DNA of 64,000 nt from positions 42,707,806 to 42,771,805 of the forward strand of contig CM063106.1 in assembly GCA_031841125.1 (NCBI GenBank). Direction: 5' to 3'. This document shows positions 39,051-50,528 of this stretch, one piece after another (the first letter of the stretch is position 1; each line of letters begins with the position of its first letter). The translations under genes and the position numbers were made by a program. The stretch is from Acanthococcus lagerstroemiae (taxonomy: Eukaryota; Arthropoda; Insecta; Hemiptera; Eriococcidae). The notes under the pieces are model-generated. The model worked only from the letters and a program-made list of their open reading frames with translations, made no database searches and was not told the DNA's origin.

Positions 39051-42033
39051 ATTTGATAACATCTGCTACTGATAAATTGTTAATAATTTGAAAGTTAAAC
39101 ACAATTTCCAATCTCCAGGAAATAACATACATGTGTGAGAATGCCGGCCTTCCATTTAATACTCGATACATTCTAATTTTAAAATCCCAAATTCGAAGCT
39201 AAAAAACATACAACCTATAAGCGTTCATTTATTTGAAAAAATTTCATATTTTTTGATCATTTCCCTTCATTTTCAATGTCAACTGACTCTACTATCAACT
39301 CGAATCAAGGTAAATATTTTAATTTACTACTCTTTGTTCCAACAAATGTATGTGATAATCTTCTCGAAATATGTATTATTCGTCTAACTTTCCAGTATGC
39401 CTCCCCATTGAATTCGACAAATTGATTTATAAATAGATACCTGCATTAATACACAAAGGCATAGAGAAATAAAATCAAATTCGCAATAAAAATTCAAAAA
39501 AATGATAGTTACTGTTGTCAGCGTATATACGAAGCTAATTTTTATGATCTAAAACATGTCAAGTACAAAGGCGTTTTCTAAAGACTTGTAGAACAAGCAA
39601 ATGAGAAAGGATGGTCAGGATACTATAATTATTATTAAGATCCCATTAGCTTCTGATGGAATGATGAGAATAGTTGCTTGTCTACATTCTTCTAAAATGG
39701 TATGCATGTAGGCAGTTGGAACCAAATTGTCGAGCAATTTTCAAAAATGTCTGTATTATGTATGTATATACCTCATTCTTTTTGGTTTTGTCATTAAGAA
39801 CTCAAAGTCTATCAAGTATTTTGTAGTAGTACCTCATCATTTGTAACGAATAATTCATTTATTCAACCATCTAACCTCATCTCATCTCATCTCATCTCAT
39901 CTCAGCAATATCTGGCGGATCTTCATATAGCAACTCCTTTAGATCCTTTCCCATTGCTCATCCCGCCTGTCTCCATTAAATCCAGTTGTCTGAGATTTAA
40001 ACTCTAACAACACCCTCCTTTTCACTTTTGCTACCAACCTCGTGCTCTGGAATATACCATTTCAAGCATTCCTCCTTGAGAGAGGTCAGGGAGACTGTTT
40101 GGACTATCTTAGCTCTCTGTTTATCCACCTCCTACTTTAACTTTGGAACACCTTATATGCTAGCCAGAATCATCGAGAACACCCTGTATGCATAGTTAAA
40201 AATTCATTTTCAAACACACATACCCACTTGTCTGTAAGACTCTAAATAATGAGAATTTTAGATACATTTTTTCAAGTGAAATAGCATTGAAGCAGCCCTA
40301 AACGTACGCTTAGAGCAGAATTAGTATCGTGGAAGATCAGCGAGTATTTTGTATTTCATGTAAAAAGCCACTAACAATGGGAATAAAAGCCTAAATCCAA
40401 AGGGTACCTATATACCAGTAATATCTATATCATTAGCCTCGAGGATTTACAGACTCGATATTTGATGAAAACCTATTATTTGGAGGTAATCACCTACCTC
40501 ATTAGCAAAATATTCCACCTAAAAGTGAATTTGAGCCGCATAACAACTGAGATTCCATCGAGGATTTTTCAAAGCAAGCCTCTGTTTCAAAAAAAAAATC
40601 TAAGATTTTGCAAAAATTATTTCATTTTTCACATTCATCAGGTTCAATAACTTAATTGGGACTCTCATCTCCCAGGTTGAGGGCAAACTGGTTATACCCG
40701 AGAGTAAATCGGATAAAATACAAATATTTCATGTAAATAATATCTCTTATTTAATTAATATTAATTAGGGCGAGATGAAGAGTATAGGCAAAGGAGCTGA
40801 TGTTTCCTCTGTTAAGACCCATCTCCTAGGCTGAAGGCTATCTCCTTGTACTCAATGTCCGTCGCATTCATCTGGCATTTGATAACCCCAACTCAGAAGT
40901 AATTCGGGTAAAATACAAATATTCCATGTAAATATCTCTCATTCCGATTTAAAACCCCAGATTCAAAGCTAAAAACATACACTCGATAGCTTCATTGCCT
41001 CTTGTTTTAATATCTCCCAGTCTAGATTTAATACCTCCCCTTTTATTTATAATAATTAATAACCGCCTTTAAATTTACATCGCAAAATATGACGCGTAAT
41101 TGATGAAAATTCAGCATCAAAGACCTCTCCAGATAATATACACAACAGGTAAAAACAAATAAATAAAATATCTCGAGAAAATATGATAAATTCAGAAACC
41201 GCAACGAAAAATAAATAATTTAACCGCTACCGCTAATAAAAATTATCCTGCCGCGAATCAGACTCGAAGCTAAAAATATACAATCTCATCACCTCCTACT
41301 TTATCATTAAAACTCGTGCAAGAATCCTCGTAACAGGATGTGTTCGAGCATCGTGGGGTAGGCTGGAAAAAGAGAAAGTGTTTGTAGTCGTACTTATCCT
41401 TCGACGAGCTGCCGACCAGCCGAAATCCGGGAGTCGATTTTACGTTTGGATCTGGAAAATGGTATCGCGAACTCGGGAGACCAGCAGATACATATTTCGC
41501 ATCGATATTTCTTTCGAATCAAATTAATAATCGACGATAATATTCGATCGAATCATAATTTAGCTGGGAGAGACAGACTCTCCAACAGCGGGGCTACCGC
41601 CCCTGCCATCGAAAACTCATCTCTCGTAATTTGGATACATCTAACGCACGAGGGAGATGCACGAAGGAGAGGACCAACAAGCTATAGCTTTTTCCTCAAA
41701 ACTCTCGGGTTGAACGAATCATAATTTAGCTGGGAGAGACAGACTCTTCAACGACGGGGCTGGCGCCCCTGCCGCCGAAAAATCATCTCTCGTAATTTGG
41801 ATAAAATAATAATAATTAATGTCTCTCGTCAGATGCTTGATAGGTTAAAATATCACGGATAAAAAATAATAATAATATTTCTCATTTTCACCATGAAACT
41901 TTATGCATACACACACAAAATCTCGCGCGAAATATATACAAACATTAGCCTTCATACACCATGCTTCATGACGTCAAGCATGTCGCTTAGAATAGCCTGC
42001 GGGCTGGGCCAGTATCGGCATTTTATAACTTCT
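33642..42033 (-). repeat. Right arm of palindrome 2
   Basis: Near-perfect reverse complement of the left arm. All left-arm ORFs recur at mirrored positions with the same translation. It ends CT-3' at 42033. Confidence 0.93.
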
Positions 42034-42039
42034 GGCGTT
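42034..42039 (+). other. Target site duplication GGCGTT, right copy
   Basis: Exact repeat of 25142-25147. One copy plus flanks restores the uninterrupted codon order of the host pol frame. Confidence 0.9.
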
Positions 42040-42583
42040 GGGTATGTTGAAGCGCTCTGAACGACATTTACCCGATGCCACCCGTTGCGAATATATAAAC
42101 TTTATGAACGAGTACGAAACACTCGGCCATATGCGTAAGCTAACCCAGTCCGATGCTCAACTTGCTACTTATTTCATACCGCATCAAATGGTACGGAAAC
42201 CCTCTAGTACCACGACTGAATATCGCGTTGTATTTAATGCATCCTGCGTTGACTCATCAGGCACATCATTGAATGACCAACTAATTACCGGGACGACATT
42301 GCAGCCTGAATTGTTGGACACGATACTCAAATTTTGCACTCATACGGCCGCGTTCTGCGCTGATATTGAGAAAATGTATCGGCAAATTGTCGTCCACCCC
42401 GACGATTGTAAATATCAGTGCATTCTTTGGCGTAGGGATGAAAGTGAACCGGTGTCCATATATGAACTCGTAACTGTAACATACGGTATGGCACCCGCGT
42501 CGTATTTAGCTTCAAAATGTCTGATGAAAGTCACGCAATCGATTGAAAACTCGCACCCGCAACAATGGACGGACTGGGACTAA
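42040..42583 (+). pseudogene. pol: BEL/Pao reverse transcriptase, 5' part, truncated
   Basis: Continues the frame broken at 25147. It contains ETLGHM and YFIPHQMVRKPSSTTTEYRV, the usual BEL/Pao sequence before the fingers. FNASCVDSSGTSLND and FCADIEKMYRQI (with the first catalytic Asp) follow, then YGMAPASYLA. The frame ends before the YxDD motif, so the palm is incomplete; RNase H and integrase are absent from the window. The enzyme copies element RNA into DNA; this copy cannot. Confidence 0.88.
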
Positions 42584-43970
42584 AAGGCGTACCTGGAGTT
42601 CCAGCAAATAGTTCCTGTTATAACAAAATAACGTCATTTCTTTCGTAAATACTTAAGTATGTTTGTAGCTCGTTCTAATCCTTTTAAAGGTTGTATAAAT
42701 AAATAAATGATTCTTTTAAGGCCCACTTTATTTATTAGCGTTCATTTCACGAAACTCTGTTCTTTCTACTAAGACGATCCACTCTCAATTCTCCGCATCC
42801 TTGTCTCATCCGTGCAGCTTCAAGCGATGGAATCCAGTCGCATATCGCACCGTGATTCTGGAAATTCGACGTACGCTCCGGTCGTCCGCTGGATTAATTT
42901 TTTACTCAACTTTTACTCGTTTCTACGCTGGTTTTACAACCATCTTTATTTGCTCACTCGAGCTCCCCATTACCTGCTAGCTTGTCCTCGTTTCTGCTTC
43001 GTGCCGTCGTCACTTTCGATCTTTAATCCTCCTCCCTTCATTTACCATTGCTCCGTTTCGTTTTTTTATTTTATTTTCCCTTCGCGGGTAGTTACGTGGA
43101 TGGGTACGTACGTGTACGCGTATCCACGGATCTTTGCACGAGAAAAACTAATTTTCGAAGCACCGCTGCTCGATTTCTGTACGTAATTTATTCGCAGGAG
43201 TGTGTCTGTCTGCTCTGAATATTTCACCGCAACATCCGGTAAGCAAAAGAGAAGTGCGCCTTTCCATCTTTTCAACTTGTCTTCTGACTCTTCTTCTTTC
43301 TTCTTTTTCTTTTTCTTCTTGTCCAATTTTTCTTACCAACAGTTGGTCTAACATAAGTACGACGTATTTCGCAGTAAAGTTCTTTTTACTCAGCTAGATA
43401 TATTACGTCGCTCGTGTCACGACCGCATCTCTAGTTTTCATGTTGTACGCGCAAAAGGCAATTTGGGTGACCAAAAATTTTTTATACTTCAACTTGTTTT
43501 ACAAACCAACACTAGGCGTGTCCTAAGAAAGCGTCTGAAGCATCTCAAATCACGGGTCCAGGAGTAGATCCTCGAGAAGTTGACACTACACCTGACAACT
43601 TCCATCAGAAAATCGAAATGCCTCTCATCCTTCTAGCCGAGCACACATGGTGATCGTTCCCAATACAGGAATGGACCTCAGTACCGATGATACGAGATTT
43701 AAGTCGAGAAAATAGCTGCCTCCTCCGTGGTGGAAGATACTCTACTTATTACCGATGATAGAGGACCCTAATATTTTATGTAATATTCTATGATATTCAC
43801 AGGCAAACAAAAGCGGCTCGAATATATGAATAGGTGCTGCGCAGATAGGGGGGGGTCGAACGAGCTATACCTAGGAAGCAAATTTGAAGAAAGTTCGGAT
43901 TAATAACCGAAAGGAAAGAGAAAGAGGAGGGCGTACAATTCCTTTGATCATCCCACTCCCACCAAAGTTT
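42584..43970. other. Unassigned region
   Basis: No gene recognised. The ORFs at 42812-43186, 43066-43326 and 43200-43397 overlap one another in several frames and lack known motifs. A T/C-rich stretch lies at 43265-43325. Confidence 0.35.
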
Positions 43971-43974
43971 GGCA

Positions 43975-44890
43975 TTATTCGAATAAGACGTTATTCGAAT
44001 AATAATCATGAATAACAGTTCAATCATTATTCGTTATTCATTATTCGTAAACACGTAAAATTATTCATCAATTATTATTCAGTAAAATGAAGATGTGAAT
44101 AATATTCGTCAATCATCGTTATTCGTTATTCATTGCGGACGCAGTAACAAAACAAAAAGCTTAACGAGGATCAGTGGCGTAGCCAGGATTTTTCCAAATG
44201 AGGCCGGGGGGCAAAATAAGATTTTCAAGGGTGAAAAAGTCGAAAACTGAAGTATTTTTTAAAAATCGCTAATATTAAAGGACTATGTAAAAATATTGAG
44301 AGGGGGGAGATTTTGTGTGTATGCGGGGATATTATTTTTTGGGGAGGGGTATTTTTTCTTCAGGGAAATGTTCTTTTGGGGGTTAAAATTTTGTTTTGGG
44401 GGAGAGGGGTAAAATATTTTTGTTGAAAGAGAGTGTGTAAAAAATATATTTTTGGAATTTTTTTATTTTTTTGGGGGAAAGGGGTAAAATATTTTTGTTG
44501 GGATAGAAGGCGTGAAAATATATATTTTTGGAAATTTTTTGGGGGAGATGGTTAAAATATTTTTGGGGGAATATTTTTTTCTCCATAATCTTACTGACGT
44601 AATTAGAAAATAAATTAGTAAAATAATGTTTCTCCGATTTTCTCGAGGGGGGGGCAGCAAATGACCGCGCTAGGGGAAGGCAACGCCCTCTGGCCCCACT
44701 TTGGCTACGAGTCTGATTTCATTATTCGCGTGATTGATGTTATTGAATACTGATTACTGAATAATGAATGACTACACGTTATTCATACTTACGACTAACG
44801 AATAAAGTATTCGTTATTCATGCACTTATGAATAACGAATGAAGGTTGCGTTATTCATTATTCAGTATTCGAATATTATTCTGCCCAACT
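43975..44890. mobile_element. Possible hAT-like element with ATTCGTTATTCAT subterminal repeats
   Basis: Both ends carry clusters of TTATTCGTTATTCATTATTCG-like motifs (43975-44125 and 44720-44885). The right edge, read on the other strand, begins GTTGGGCAGAATAATATTCG, a form seen at hAT ends. The left edge is diverged (TTTGGCATTATTCGAATA). No target duplication was found and no transposase is present. A second element (44172-44715) sits inside. Confidence 0.4.
44172..44715. mobile_element. hAT-type MITE, CAGTGGCGTAGCC ends
   Basis: Left end CAGTGGCGTAGCC; right end GGCTACGAGTCTG (an imperfect complement). The inside holds about three tandem copies (44395-44585) of a 70-75-bp unit with GGGGTAAAATATTTTTGTTG. 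It is related to the MITE at 47960. No clear 8-bp duplication was found. Confidence 0.55.
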
Positions 44891-45952
44891 CAGACTCTCA
44901 CTAATCGTTCGCTCGCTGACTCTGCTCTCCCATTCTCGGGTCTTAAAAAGTCGCGAATAGCACAGTAATCGAACTGTAACGTTATTTTTGACCACGGGGT
45001 CGAGAAATTAAGAAAATCTTTTAAAGATATATCGACGTCGCATTGCCCCCGGGGGTACATCGAGATGAAATCTTACGAGTTATTCGGAATCAGAAACATT
45101 CCGACAGTTTTTTCAATTCTTCACAGGAAATTTTTTTTCTGGGGGGGGGGGAAGAGTCTCAAATTTGTCTTCTTGGGACCAAATCAGGGTTTATCCAAGC
45201 GTTCAGGGGCGAAACTATAGGGGGTGTGGGGGATGACACCCCCCACAATAATTAGGCAGTCGGCCAATCTTAAGACTGTTCATGTGACCTCCCCTCCCCA
45301 ATAATTTGACAACCGGCAAATTTTGAAACTGTTCATTTAAATTTGCATTTTTTATGCATGTTTGTTTGTTTGTTTATTTATTTTCTTTTTCAATTAAAAA
45401 ATATTTCGATTAAAAAATTGGCAAATATTTTAATTTTTTAAACATTTTGTCGACGAATTTTTAGTTTACAAAAAATATTTGTCGGCAAATTTTTCTTCTC
45501 CACCTTTCCAAACTGAAAGGCAAATTTCGTTTCTGAAAATGGAGTACCCTGGACCCCTGTTAGAGACTAGTCAGTCAAAAGCAGAAGGTTTCGAGCCGAG
45601 AATCGAACGTTACTTGAAAGGTTGAAACAAAGCTGAAATGTGGAAGACATTTTGAAAATCTGAAAGTCGGTAGGAAACGTTGAATTTCAAATTTCAATGA
45701 CTAATCGGACTGCCAGCGCGAAAGAGTCGCTCTCTGTAATTTTAGGCACGTGAAAAAAAGGAACTATTGAAACCCTACATGTTTGAGAAAAATTCATCAG
45801 ATTGAAATGAAAATGGTCTCAATGGACGAAAAATTTTACGTACTTTAAATTTTATCCCAATCATTTTTTCGATAAACGCTTTCGTTTTCATAATATTTTG
45901 AGATTTCTTCGTATGCCTGTAAATGAAATACTCCCCTGGATCAGGGTTACAA
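44891..45952. other. Unassigned region with one dispersed-repeat copy
   Basis: No gene. 45220-45545 is a copy of the dispersed repeat also found at 47090-47345 (shared blocks: AATAATTAGGCA, AAATTTTGAAACTGTT, CAATTAAAAAATATTT). Confidence 0.5.
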
Positions 45953-46440
45953 AGTCAGTGATTCACTCATTCACTCAGTCACTTGCTTACTTATTTTGTG
46001 ATTCACTCACTTACTTATTCATTCGTTCATCTCCGTCGCTCGCTGAGTCAGTGATTCACTCACTCACTCAGTCATTCGCTTACTTATTTAGTGATTCACT
46101 CAGTCACTCGCTTCCTTATCAGTTATTCACACATTTACTCAATCACTTACTCAGTGACTAAGTGATTCACTCAGTTACTCCGTCACTCACTCAATGAGTC
46201 ACTGATTCACTCACTCAATGAGTCACTGATTCACTCACTCACTCAATCGCTTACTCAGTAACTCGCTCAGTTACTTGCTTACTTACTCAGTTATTCACAC
46301 AGTTACACGATCTCTTACTCAGTGACTTAGTGATTCACTCAGTCACTCGCTTACTCATTTAGTGATTCACTCAGTTACTCACTCACTTGCTCAGTGACTC
46401 AGTGATTCACTTACTTACTTAGTTATTCACTCATTCTGTA
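45953..46440. repeat. Degenerate satellite of TCACTCA/GTGATTCACTC units
   Basis: Nearly 490 bp of interleaved TTCACTCA, GTCACTCGCTTAC and CAGTGATTCACTC motifs with no fixed period. ORFs across it are artefacts. Confidence 0.9.
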
Positions 46441-47089
46441 ATTCCTTTGGTCCTGGTGAATATTTGCGCTTTACATATCTGTCAGAGCGCGTCGCTATCG
46501 AGTCGAAGTGATAAGTAGCAAAAGGTAAATCTATACATTTTCCCCATTAATGTACATACTTATTAGGGTACAAATATCTCGAGATTTGAGACGTTTTTGA
46601 AGTATTTAAAGAGAAACGAATTTTTCGAACAAAGAATTTTCTATCAATTAAGACTATTTTTATACCTAGGTTCCAAAATTTTGCTACATCAAAAACTTCA
46701 TCTTTTGGTCGCTAAGAAGAGTAGTCGATACTAGCGCTGTACGGCCCGACGGAGGGCAATTTAGTCTGGAACAAAAGTCAAAACTCCATGTATTTTTCCC
46801 ATAAGAACGAAAGGGAACTTCCGGGACGGATTTCCCTAATCCGATCGACAGGAAACTTTGTAGATTTTTTTTTTTTGATTTTATTTGATTTTATTGGAAT
46901 CAAGTTAGGAGAAAAATCAGAAGAAATTCAGAAAAAAAGATCACCAAGAGTGAATAACGACCACCTCAATGTGTAAAGGAAGTTGTGTGTTCCTCTCACG
47001 TATTCCTAACATACCCTCTCAGAATAGGGTATGCTTATGTGCGCAAATCTGAGTGCTTGGGGATAAGGTTCCAATCTGCATTTGCAGGT
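46441..47089. other. Unassigned region
   Basis: No gene, RNA or repeat that I can support. Confidence 0.3.
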
Positions 47090-47345
47090 ACGAAAGTATG
47101 GGGAGGGGCAGGGGTGAGACACCCCCAATAATTAGGCAATCAGCAAATTTTGAAACTGTTTATTTGGATTTTTCATTTTCTAAGAACGTTTGTTTATTTA
47201 TTATTATTATTATTATTATTTTTTTTTTTTTTCAATTAAAAAATATTTTCATTAGAAAATCAGCAAATTTTCAAATTTTTAGAAAATTTTGTCAGCAAAT
47301 GTTCTTTTTCCACCCCCCCCCCCCTCCTCAACTGAAAGTCAAGTT
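47090..47345 (+). repeat. Dispersed repeat, second copy
   Basis: Matches 45220-45545 in the order CACCCCCAATAATTAGGCAA, AAATTTTGAAACTGTT, TTGTTTATTTATT, CAATTAAAAAATATTT, CAGCAAAT and a poly-C run. The family is unknown. Confidence 0.65.
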
Positions 47346-47511
47346 TCGCATCTGCGAGCGTTTGATGCGATATCCGTAATTAATGATTAAAATATTGTAG
47401 CCAACGCTCCCGAACATTCGAGATAAGTAAAGAACGATCGACACATTTTGAGCGACAGAATAGAAGATGGATAACGAGAGCGATAAGAAGTTTTGCCGAT
47501 AACGCCGGGGT

Positions 47512-47550
47512 ATATAAAGGCCACTGGCCGTCGCCGTATGATCGAGTTTT
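47512..47550 (+). promoter_or_regulatory. Possible TATA core promoter
   Basis: TATATAAA at 47512-47519 lies in GC-rich sequence, with GATCGAGTTT, weakly like an arthropod initiator, about 28 bases downstream. No recognisable gene follows, so it may belong to an uncharacterised retroelement. Confidence 0.3.
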
Positions 47551-47959
47551 GTATGCGATAAATCGTGCGTTTTCAAAGCGATTTAGCTACTGTTTTGTGT
47601 TGTGCTGTATTAGTTGGAATTAAAAGCGTTATTACATGTTTTCGTGCGTTTTTCGGTGCGAATACCGTTACAATATCTTCATTTCGATACCTAGTTCGAC
47701 TTTGGGTTCTCAACTCAAGAGAAGACGACGAAATACGCTGTACAAACGCACATAAACGATGGACACTTATCTAAAATCAAAATCCCGTTTCGGGGGTCGC
47801 ATTTTTCCAACCCCCGAAACTACCTCGGTGGTTGCTGTAAAAGGAGTTGATGTAAGAACGACGGAATACAGTGCGCGAACGTGTACAAACGAAATGCAGA
47901 CAATTGGCACTAGGCTGGGGTTTAAATTAAAATTTGGAGGCTGCATTTTTACAGCCCTC

Positions 47960-48131
47960 CAGTGGCGTAGCGTCGAGAGGGAGAGGGCACAGAGGGGCAC
48001 GTGCCCCCCCCCATATTTCTACATGGTCCTCTAATATCGGCGATTTTAAAAAATACGACAATTTTCGACTTTTTCTCCCTTGAAAATCTTATTGTGCCCC
48101 CCCCTTTGGGAAACCCTTAGCTACGACACTG
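47960..48131. mobile_element. hAT-type MITE, 172 bp, with 8-bp target duplication
   Basis: Ends CAGTGGCGTAGC and GCTACGACACTG (11 of 12 complementary) are flanked by the exact duplication CAGCCCTC at 47952-47959 and 48132-48139. No coding capacity. The 8-bp duplication and CAG ends place it with hAT. Confidence 0.88.
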
Positions 48132-48382
48132 CAGCCCTCAAATTGACTCTGAATCATATTTAAGCCGTGGTTGTACAAACTACGAGATATGATGTACAAA
48201 CGTGTATACACGATCGAAACTTATCCAGGATCAAAATTCCTATTTCGGGGGGCTGTATTTCCTCAGCCACCGAAACTACCCCTCCCCGTCCCCGGTGATA
48301 ATTATAGAGAGGGTTAATACACAAACAATAGAATATGTTGCGCAAACTTTTCAAGAGAGGTACATACGTTATTGAGCAAAGT

Positions 48383-48778
48383 CAGGATTGCCATTTTTTT
48401 TCAAGAATGATTTTCCATGACTTTTCCAGATTTTCCAGGTCTGTTTTTCTATTTTTCCATGACTTTTCCTCACAAGTGGGGAAGAAGTTATGGATTTTGG
48501 CAAGACTTTTTCTTTTCTCATGATCCTGATCATAACATAACGCCAGCAAGAAAAAAGTACATGACTGTGATATTTACCAAAGGGGAAATTGTTTTATTTT
48601 TAAGTGTGATTATTCACGGGCAATAACTTTTGATAAAATATTTGTATAAGCCACAAACCTAGTTTGTCAATCATAGAATCAAAATTCCATGGTTTGCATG
48701 AAAATTCCATGCGATTTTTCCCTGACCATTCAAATTCCACGACTCTTCCAGGTTTCCACAAACTGACAAACCTTATTC
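48383..48778. mobile_element. Possible MITE with TTCCATGACTTTTCC motifs
   Basis: AGGATTGCCATTTT on the left and, read on the other strand, AGGTTTGTCAGTTT on the right form a weak inverted end pair. CCATGACTTTTCC-like motifs lie inside each end. Family assignment is uncertain. Confidence 0.35.
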
Positions 48779-48827
48779 TGTAATGTGACTTTTACACACT
48801 TTTTGAAGCTCTGCACAAAGGACGTGA

Positions 48828-49032
48828 TAGGGGTCTGGTTGGCCGAGTGGATAGCGCGCTGGTCTCAAGAATCCGTAGGTCCCGTATTCGAGCCCACGTA
48901 GCAACTCGCTACATGTCGACCTAGGCCGAGTTTTCGGCAAGAAGGGAAGAGGGCTGAGACAGCCCTGTAGCGTCCCCGACGTCTCTGAGGTAATGCTCGA
49001 AAGGGCGGATTCCAGGGCTCGGGTTGAGCCTG
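48828..49032 (+). mobile_element. tRNA-derived SINE, copy 2
   Basis: Same head (GGTCTGGTTGGCCGAGTGGA) and body (CAACTCGCTACATGTCGACC, GAGGTAATGCTCGAAAGGGC) as the copy at 18012. The sequence then diverges at GTTGAGCC. It defines the SINE body independently of the palindromes. Confidence 0.85.
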
Positions 49033-50268
49033 GAAATAGTCGAATTACATCCAGTTGGTTTTACACGATAGCTACAAACAACATCTGTTACAGCAGCCTA
49101 CATTAGGAGTCATATGTCCGTATTGCCACACGTTCCATTTTTTTCCCTTCGCACTCACAAGAGTAATGAAGACATATGTGTGCCAAGTCACCCCGTTATA
49201 GCGAAGTCACCATGTAATACAGTAATCTGATTATTGGGACTGTCGGGTGCACGTTGTGGCTAGCTTACTCAACGTCGTAGAACACGTGGCTAGTAAGCGA
49301 ACTGCGGCTGCACACTCTCCGGCACAGAGAAGGAAAACTCTAACACAACAAGCCGTGGGGAAACCAACCGCAAATACCCCAACTAACCCTGCACAGGAAA
49401 GTCACGCGTCAGAAACCGCGACTGCCAACGTCCGGCAACGGATACGGCAGACGACGACGACGAAATCAATTTATGAATTCTTAGTCCGAACCCCCGGTTT
49501 TGAAAGCTTCCCTAAGGGCGCAGAACCTGAACATTACAAATAATACCGTGAAGAAGATTGAGAATTGGGTTTTCGGAGTTGATGAGTTCGTTTTTGAGGT
49601 TATTTTGATTGTTACCCGTACCACGAATAAGGTTCCACAGAGGGCAGTGATGAGAACACCGCACGATTATTCAACATTGCTTCAAGCATCCCGATAACAG
49701 AGTTTTTGAAGTAGCTGAATGTATAGAAGAGAATGTTGATTTGGAGCAGCTTAATGACCGCCATAAGTCCCCAACCCTCGGGCGCCTACACTGTTTCGCG
49801 GCGGCAATACCTCGCTTGATGTCCGCTAGTAGCCACCGGAGTCATCGGTCTCAGTAAATTCTGTGAAAATTCGATTAAAATTCCGCGAACTATCGGCCCC
49901 ATTTTGCTGAAAATGTTAAGATTCTGTTCCCGGTGACCCATTTTCACCTCTCTTCTTCATTTCTCTTTAAATTGACTCGCTGCAAAAAACTGAACCGAGG
50001 GTCGCACGGGGGGTTCATGGGCTACTAATTTAGGATTTTTTATCACATTTACGATCTGGCTCTGACTTGGGCCCTAAAATCGAAATTTCACCTATAAAAG
50101 GAACAAACTAGATTCAGTTTACAAATCAAAGTATCGAGGAAAGGGTTTATTGCATCACTCATTTCGAATAATTATTCTGATTTATGATCTGACTTTGATT
50201 TCAACTTCCTAACAATTTAGAGATAATGTGCGATTAATAATTTGATGATTGGTTATCATGCGTATTCT
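49033..50268. other. Unassigned region with a 98-codon ORF
   Basis: The ORF at 49247-49543 is Ala/Thr/Gln-rich and low in complexity and resembles nothing I know; chance coding is likely. No other feature is supported. Confidence 0.3.
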
Positions 50269-50489
50269 GGAGTGTGCAGGAACGCACCGAAGAGTTTTTC
50301 CTGGGCGGGGGAGGGAGGTGAAAGTCTCAACTTCTCAACTCAAAATTCTCAATTGTTGGATTTTCCCAATTTCTCAACTCAAAATTCCCAAGTATTAAAG
50401 GGTTGGGTTTTCCAACTCTACCGAAATTTCCCAACTTCGGCTGACTAAAATGGTAAATTTTACCAACTGCTGAGTAAAAAACTTCCTAC

Positions 50490-50528
50490 GAGGGAGCAGC
50501 TCCCAATTCCCCCTATTGGTACGTCCTG
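50490..50528. repeat. Extra internal hAT terminus
   Basis: GGTACGTCCTG with upstream GGGAGCAGCTCCCA closely resembles the element's right end (GGAGGAGCTCCCACT, GGTACGTCCCTG). With the left end at 50277 it could define a 252-bp MITE-like unit. Confidence 0.6.

Larger units (their letters stand above)
25148..42033. mobile_element. Giant palindromic Polinton-like element 2, 16,886 bp, complete
   Basis: Left arm 25148-33537, spacer 33538-33641, right arm 33642-42033. Paired coordinates sum to 67179 near the centre and 67181 near the ends, a 2-bp difference that falls at the (CT)n tract near 28130. Ends are AGAAGTTATAAAATGCC and its complement. GGCGTT flanks both sides. The 5'-AG terminus, 6-bp duplication and 15-20-kb length agree with Polintons/Mavericks as described in the literature; the arms are far longer than their usual terminal repeats of hundreds of bases. 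No Polinton protein is visible, so it must have been mobilised in trans. The host reading frame is uninterrupted without it, which argues against an assembly fold-back. Confidence 0.93.

Noticed and set aside
25148..42033. Palindrome as a sequencing or assembly fold-back artefact
   Set aside because: The two outer flanks differ from each other and together restore one BEL/Pao frame with a 6-bp duplication. A read-level fold-back would show the same flank on both sides. Long-read confirmation would still be useful.
43066..43354. Lys/Glu-rich ORF on the minus strand
   Set aside because: It arises from a T/C-rich stretch; overlapping ORFs exist on both strands and none has a recognisable domain.
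45953..46440. CRISPR-like or structured repeat array
   Set aside because: The units have no constant spacer or period; it is a degenerate satellite in a eukaryotic genome.
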